Shown here one piece after another: positions 60,468-64,000 of a DNA stretch of 64,000 bases. How positions within the stretch are numbered: position 1 is the stretch's first letter; each line of letters starts with the position of its first letter. Source of the stretch: Solimonas thermocellulolyticum. Lineage in GTDB: Bacteria > Pseudomonadota > Gammaproteobacteria > Nevskiales > Nevskiaceae. The position numbers and the translations under genes were made by a program. The notes beneath the pieces are model-generated. The model was not told the origin of the DNA, made no database searches, and was given only the letters and a program-made list of their open reading frames with translations. The DNA lies in contig NZ_JBEPIJ010000007.1 in the NCBI RefSeq assembly GCF_040327995.1, positions 1-64,000 on the forward strand, read 5' to 3'.

Positions 60468-60489
60468 AAAAAAGGGGCGTGGTGGCCCC
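60468..60489 (-). terminator. hairpin with U6 between plsB and fkpA
   Basis: On the minus strand GGGGC (60489-60485) pairs with GCCCC (60478-60474) and is followed by TTTTTT (60473-60468). It stands 48 nt after the plsB stop and 18 nt before the fkpA ATG. It could end plsB transcription. Because fkpA's own -10 is upstream of it, it could also act as a leader structure for fkpA. Confidence 0.65.
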
Positions 60490-60500
60490 AGGCGTGTCGG

Positions 60501-60506
60501 ATTATA
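60501..60506 (-). promoter_or_regulatory. perfect TATAAT -10 upstream of fkpA
   Basis: TATAAT on the minus strand (60506-60501) predicts a start near 60494, five bases before the hairpin at 60489. The -35 region (ACCCCG at 60529-60524) does not match the consensus. Confidence 0.45.
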
Positions 60507-60537
60507 GCGCGCGCCCGGCGACGCGGGGTCCCGCGCC

Positions 60538-63027
60538 TTAGACCGCGCCGCTTGCACTCGCCGCATCGGGAGTTTTGCGCCGGGATAGCAGTTGCAGCAG
60601 CATCTGCCGCGATTCGTCGGACAGAAGCTCCTGCGAACGCTCGGCGATGCGATCGATGCGTGCGTCCACCTCCAGGCTCTGGTCCTCGCGCTGGCGCACC
60701 AGGCCGATGTCGATCAGGGTGTTCAGATAGCCGCGGAACAGGGCCTTGTCGAAGAACTCGGGCGCATCGCGGCCGGTGAGGATCGCCATGCGTTCGGCGA
60801 GCATGCGGCAGTCCTCCTCGATGCGTTCGCGCTTGAGCGCCTGCGCGCCGCGGCGTTCCTCGGCGAGCAGCAGTGCGGTCATGCAATAGCGTTCGAGCGT
60901 TTCGTTGAGCACGCGACCGAGCATCGCCAGCGTCGAGTACGCCGGCGCGTCGGCATCCGGGCGACGCAGGCGGTCGCCCTCGCGCGTGAGCAGGCCGAGC
61001 TGCAGCATCACCTCGATCCAGCGCCGCGTGGTGGTCTCGCACTGCGCGCCGTCGTCGGCGAGGAAGAACTCCGTGCGCAGGAAAGGGTGCAGCGCACGCA
61101 CTGCCGTCACCACCAGCTCGTCGGTCATGAGCATGCGCGTGCGGAACAAGTTGGCGATGAGCGACGGGATCGCGAACAGGTGCTGGATGTTGTTGCGGTT
61201 ATAGGTCAGCGCCACGGCATCGCGTGCCGACACGCCGTACAGATCGCCCCAGGCGTGCGGCACGCGCACCGCGCGTGCGATCGGCGCCGCGAACTCGAGG
61301 ATCGCGCGCGGCGCGGTCTCGGGAACGTACTGGTGCTCGCTGGCCGGATTGCCCTTGAGCAGCCACACCAGATGCCCGATCTGTTCGACCAGTTCGTCCG
61401 CCGAGACCACGCGCTCGGGCGCGGACAACAAAGCGACCGCGACGAGACTGGTGGGATTGGCCACCGCCGCGGCGTTGACGCGGCGTGCGTGTTCGAGCGC
61501 GAGCTGGCTGACGAAGCGCTTGAAGCCGGGCGGCTGCGCGTCCGATTCCGGCGCGAAGTAATTACGCCAGCCTGGTAGGTGCGCGTCGGCGTAGTCCTGC
61601 AGACAAATCGGTTCGCCGAAGTTGATGTAGGCCTTGCCGTAGGACTTGCCGAGGATCTTTCCGGCCTTGAGCAAGCCCTCGGCGGATTCCTTCTGCTTCT
61701 TGGCGCCGCGCAGCTCCTTGGCATAGCTCGACACCTCCCAGCAGCGGTCGTAGCCGACATAGACCGGGACCAGAAGGATCGGACGCGTGCGCTGGCGCAG
61801 GCCGGCCTCGACCACCATGGACAAAAGACCGGTCTTGGGCGCGAGTAGGCGGCCGGTGCGGCTACGCCCGCCTTCGGGGAAGAACTCGATCGCATAGCCG
61901 CGCCGGATCAGCGAATCGACATAGGCGCGGAACACCGCGGTGTAGATGCGATCGCCGGAAAAGCTACGACGCATGTAGAAGGCGCCGCAGCGGCGCAGCA
62001 GGCCGCCCACCGGCCAGAAATTCAGATTCACGCCGGCCGCGATGTGCGGCGGCACCAGGCCGGCGTGGTATAGCGAGTACGAGACCAGCAGGTAGTCCGC
62101 GTGCGAACGATGCGCCGGCATGTAGACGATCTCGTACTGCTGCGCCCATGCGCGCACGCGGTCCAGGCCGCGCACGTCGATGCCCGAGAACACGCGCTTG
62201 AACACGAACACCGATAGCAAGCGTTCGAGAAAGCGGATCGCCGCGGTCGAGTAGTCCGCGGCGATTTCCTCGGCGCACTTGCGTGCATAGGCGAGTGCCT
62301 TCTCGCGCGTCAGCGCCGGGCCAGTCTCGCGCGCGATCGCCTGCTGCACGACCGGCGCCTGCAGCAGCGCCTCGATCACCACATGGCGCCGCACCAGCGT
62401 CGGGCCCAGCGCCGCGCTGCGCGCACGCAGGAAGTGGAAGTGCAGTGCGCGCACCAGCTTTCGGATCGCGGTCTGCGCGTCCTTTTCGCGGTCGACCGTC
62501 TCGCGAAACGACAGCGGCAGGCCGAAGTTCGCGAACACATTGCGGCCGTTGGCGAGCATGATGAAGAACTTGCGCACCCGGCCGGCTTGCACGCTGTCGG
62601 CGAAGATCAGCTTGAACCAGCTCGTTTCCGAGCCGGGGTCGCGGCCCCAGAAGATCGACACCGGCACGATCTGCGTCTCGAAGGATTTGGTCGCGATGCC
62701 GGTCTCGATCAGGCGCAGCAGATCGGTGTTGCGCAGGCGCGTCTCCAGCAGTGCCGGCATGTAGACCACGCCGGCGCGCTCCGGGGTCGGAAAGTTCGAG
62801 CCGGTGCGGCTGGGCCGCGGCAGGCCGAGATCCTTGCAGATGCGGTCGAGCACGAAGTAGTCGACCCAGGAGCGGCTGGACAGCACGAACACCACCGGCT
62901 TGGCCCGGTCGAGCGCGAGTCCCGGAACCAGCGGGTCCGGCGCGTTGCGGTAACGGATGAATGGGGCGAACGGCCGGAACAGCCACCAGACCAGCTCGTA
63001 CAGCACCCGGTTGAGCCATGCGCGCAT
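60538..63027 (-). CDS. plsB: glycerol-3-phosphate 1-O-acyltransferase PlsB
   Basis: An 829-aa membrane-associated enzyme placing the first acyl chain on glycerol-3-phosphate. Acyltransferase motifs are intact: HRSHADYLL (HxxxxD) in motif I, GAFYMRRSFSGD (II), FPEGGRSRTGRLLAPKTG (III) and ILLVPVYVGYDR (IV). Length equals E. coli PlsB (about 807-830). ATG 63027 is supported by AAGGGGA; the 138-codon frame extension upstream is antisense to the DUF4112 gene. Divergent from that gene. It carries its own terminator hairpin at 60468-60489. Confidence 0.96.
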   Translation of the reverse strand: MRAWLNRVLYELVWWLFRPFAPFIRYRNAPDPLVPGLALDRAKPVVFVLSSRSWVDYFVLDRICKDLGLPRPSRTGSNFPTPERAGVVYMPALLETRLRNTDLLRLIETGIATKSFETQIVPVSIFWGRDPGSETSWFKLIFADSVQAGRVRKFFIMLANGRNVFANFGLPLSFRETVDREKDAQTAIRKLVRALHFHFLRARSAALGPTLVRRHVVIEALLQAPVVQQAIARETGPALTREKALAYARKCAEEIAADYSTAAIRFLERLLSVFVFKRVFSGIDVRGLDRVRAWAQQYEIVYMPAHRSHADYLLVSYSLYHAGLVPPHIAAGVNLNFWPVGGLLRRCGAFYMRRSFSGDRIYTAVFRAYVDSLIRRGYAIEFFPEGGRSRTGRLLAPKTGLLSMVVEAGLRQRTRPILLVPVYVGYDRCWEVSSYAKELRGAKKQKESAEGLLKAGKILGKSYGKAYINFGEPICLQDYADAHLPGWRNYFAPESDAQPPGFKRFVSQLALEHARRVNAAAVANPTSLVAVALLSAPERVVSADELVEQIGHLVWLLKGNPASEHQYVPETAPRAILEFAAPIARAVRVPHAWGDLYGVSARDAVALTYNRNNIQHLFAIPSLIANLFRTRMLMTDELVVTAVRALHPFLRTEFFLADDGAQCETTTRRWIEVMLQLGLLTREGDRLRRPDADAPAYSTLAMLGRVLNETLERYCMTALLLAEERRGAQALKRERIEEDCRMLAERMAILTGRDAPEFFDKALFRGYLNTLIDIGLVRQREDQSLEVDARIDRIAERSQELLSDESRQMLLQLLSRRKTPDAASASGAV

Positions 63028-63118
63028 CCAGTCCCCTTTGCCCCGTGGCGCGACGCCGTCGGCGGCGGCCGCGCGATCCGCAGATAATGCGCAGTCTAAC
63101 GCAGGCCCTCTTGCGACC

Positions 63119-63592
63119 ATGACGGACACCGAAACCCTGCAGCGCGCACGCGCAACGCGCGAACGCGCCGAGCGGCTCTCACGCCTGCTGGATACCGCGG
63201 TCGGCATTCCCGGCACGCGCATCCGCCTGGGCCTCGACGCGCTGCTCGGCCTGATTCCCGGTATCGGCGATGCGCTCGGCGTCGTGCTCGGCGGCTGGTT
63301 CCTGCTCGAAGGCGCGCGCGTCGGCGCACCCACCTCGACGCTGCTGCGCATGGCCGGCAACATCGCCGTCGATGCCTTGGTCGGTGTCGTGCCGCTGCTC
63401 GGCGATGTCCTCGACGTTGCCTTCAAGGCCAATCGCCGCAATGCGAAGCTGCTGATCGAGCACCTCGATCACGTCGAAGGCCGACGCCCGCCGGCGATGC
63501 GCTGGCGAGCCTATGCACTCGCCGCGGCCGTCGTCGCCGTGCTGCTCCTTGCGATCTACGGCCTGTGGACGCTCCTCGCCCGCCTGTTTTGA
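63119..63592 (+). CDS. DUF4112 membrane protein
   Basis: A 157-aa protein. The middle (about 28-85) holds the family motif LDALLGLIPGIGDALGVVLGGW and VVPLLGDVLDVAFKANRRN; the C-terminus has a transmembrane helix (about 133-152). DUF4112 is widespread and uncharacterised. The repeated 'P-GD-D' pattern lies in two hydrophobic hairpins that probably dip into the inner membrane. ATG 63119 is chosen; a GATAAT at 63083-63088 could be its -10. Divergent from plsB. Confidence 0.88.
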   Translation: MTDTETLQRARATRERAERLSRLLDTAVGIPGTRIRLGLDALLGLIPGIGDALGVVLGGWFLLEGARVGAPTSTLLRMAGNIAVDALVGVVPLLGDVLDVAFKANRRNAKLLIEHLDHVEGRRPPAMRWRAYALAAAVVAVLLLAIYGLWTLLARLF

Positions 63593-63596
63593 ATCC

Positions 63597-63620
63597 CGGC
63601 GCCAGGGATGGCGCCGTCTT
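63597..63620 (+). terminator. terminator hairpin after DUF4112 gene
   Basis: CGGCGCC (63597-63603) and GGCGCCG (63610-63616) pair around a 6-nt loop, followed by TCTT. It begins 4 nt after the stop. The U-tract is weak. Confidence 0.5.
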
Positions 63621-63631
63621 GCGCAGGATGC

Positions 63632-63680
63632 GCATAGTGGAATACACCCATGCAGCACACGATCCGGCCCGTGCATAGTG
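63632..63680 (+). repeat. GCATAGTG direct repeat upstream of peptide transporter
   Basis: GCATAGTG occurs at 63632-63639 and 63673-63680, 41 bp apart (about four helical turns), within the 116-bp leader region of the POT transporter. It may be a paired regulator site. Chance occurrence is not excluded. Confidence 0.25.
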
Positions 63681-63708
63681 CGGCGCGCCGTCAGATATCT
63701 GCCATCAA

Positions 63709-64000
<292 letters not shown>

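Noticed and set aside
60538..63441. Extended form of PlsB (967 codons)
   Set aside because: The extra 138 codons overlap the DUF4112 gene antisense, and ATG 63027 has a strong ribosome site and the family N-terminus.

Overview
The window is about two-thirds G+C, densely coded, and reads as the chromosome of a Gram-negative gammaproteobacterium. Evidence includes TonB-dependent receptors, many lipoproteins, PlsB, FkpA, RarD, and a priA-argS-SPOR gene order like that of Pseudomonas and Xanthomonadales. The lipid/hydrocarbon character and the GTGAGACG intergenic repeat suggest the Nevskiales/Solimonadaceae/Steroidobacteraceae area. That placement is inference; no rRNA gene is present to test it.

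Region 1 (1-19639) is the most distinctive. After a transposase fragment at the left edge comes a forward block: thiolase, FadJ/FadB-type multifunctional enzyme, aldehyde dehydrogenase, crotonase, and two tandem paralogous TonB-dependent receptors flanking a small membrane protein. Facing it is a reverse block: acyl-CoA ligase, DegV lipid-binding protein, AraC regulator, and a Tat-exported MpaB/latex-clearing-protein-like haem oxygenase. Divergent from the ligase is an 824-aa lipoprotein with three CxxCH haem sites resembling RoxA/MauG-type cytochromes. Together these could cleave a hydrophobic polymer or polyene outside the cell, import the oligomers, oxidise the aldehyde end, activate it with CoA and degrade it by beta-oxidation. 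Rubber or other polyisoprenoids are the best guess. No gene shows the substrate directly.

Region 2 (19682-36916) is mostly housekeeping: mtfA, uvrD, a PhoX-like Tat protein, an SDR, the SPOR-argS-priA operon, two EamA exporters, a PAS-diguanylate cyclase, ATP sulfurylase next to a ClpP protein, a YfcH-type epimerase and tRNA-Arg(CCG). A strong/weak pair of DnaA boxes sits upstream of priA. TAGAAT -10 boxes placed for leaderless mRNAs precede uvrD and the cyclase. An internally deleted IS3 transposase remnant lies directly behind the tRNA.

Region 3 (37241-47237) is a surface/regulatory block. A reverse operon starts with a 1370-aa delta-60/Calx-beta/VWA protein that carries an internal GlyGly-CTERM-like segment; a lipoprotein, a membrane protein and a DUF4412-like protein follow. 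Divergent from it is an ECF sigma factor of the type paired with Ser/Thr kinases. The cognate TPR kinase is convergent and overlaps the sigma gene by 49 bp.

Region 4 (47300-64000) holds rsmB, a CocE/NonD-type hydrolase lipoprotein, a ClC channel, malate dehydrogenase, a FecR-SPOR protein, a RimK-like ATP-grasp/GNAT pair, DUF1329 and DUF3080 proteins around a shared terminator, FkpA-like isomerase, PlsB, a DUF4112 protein, and the start of a POT-family peptide transporter cut by the window edge.
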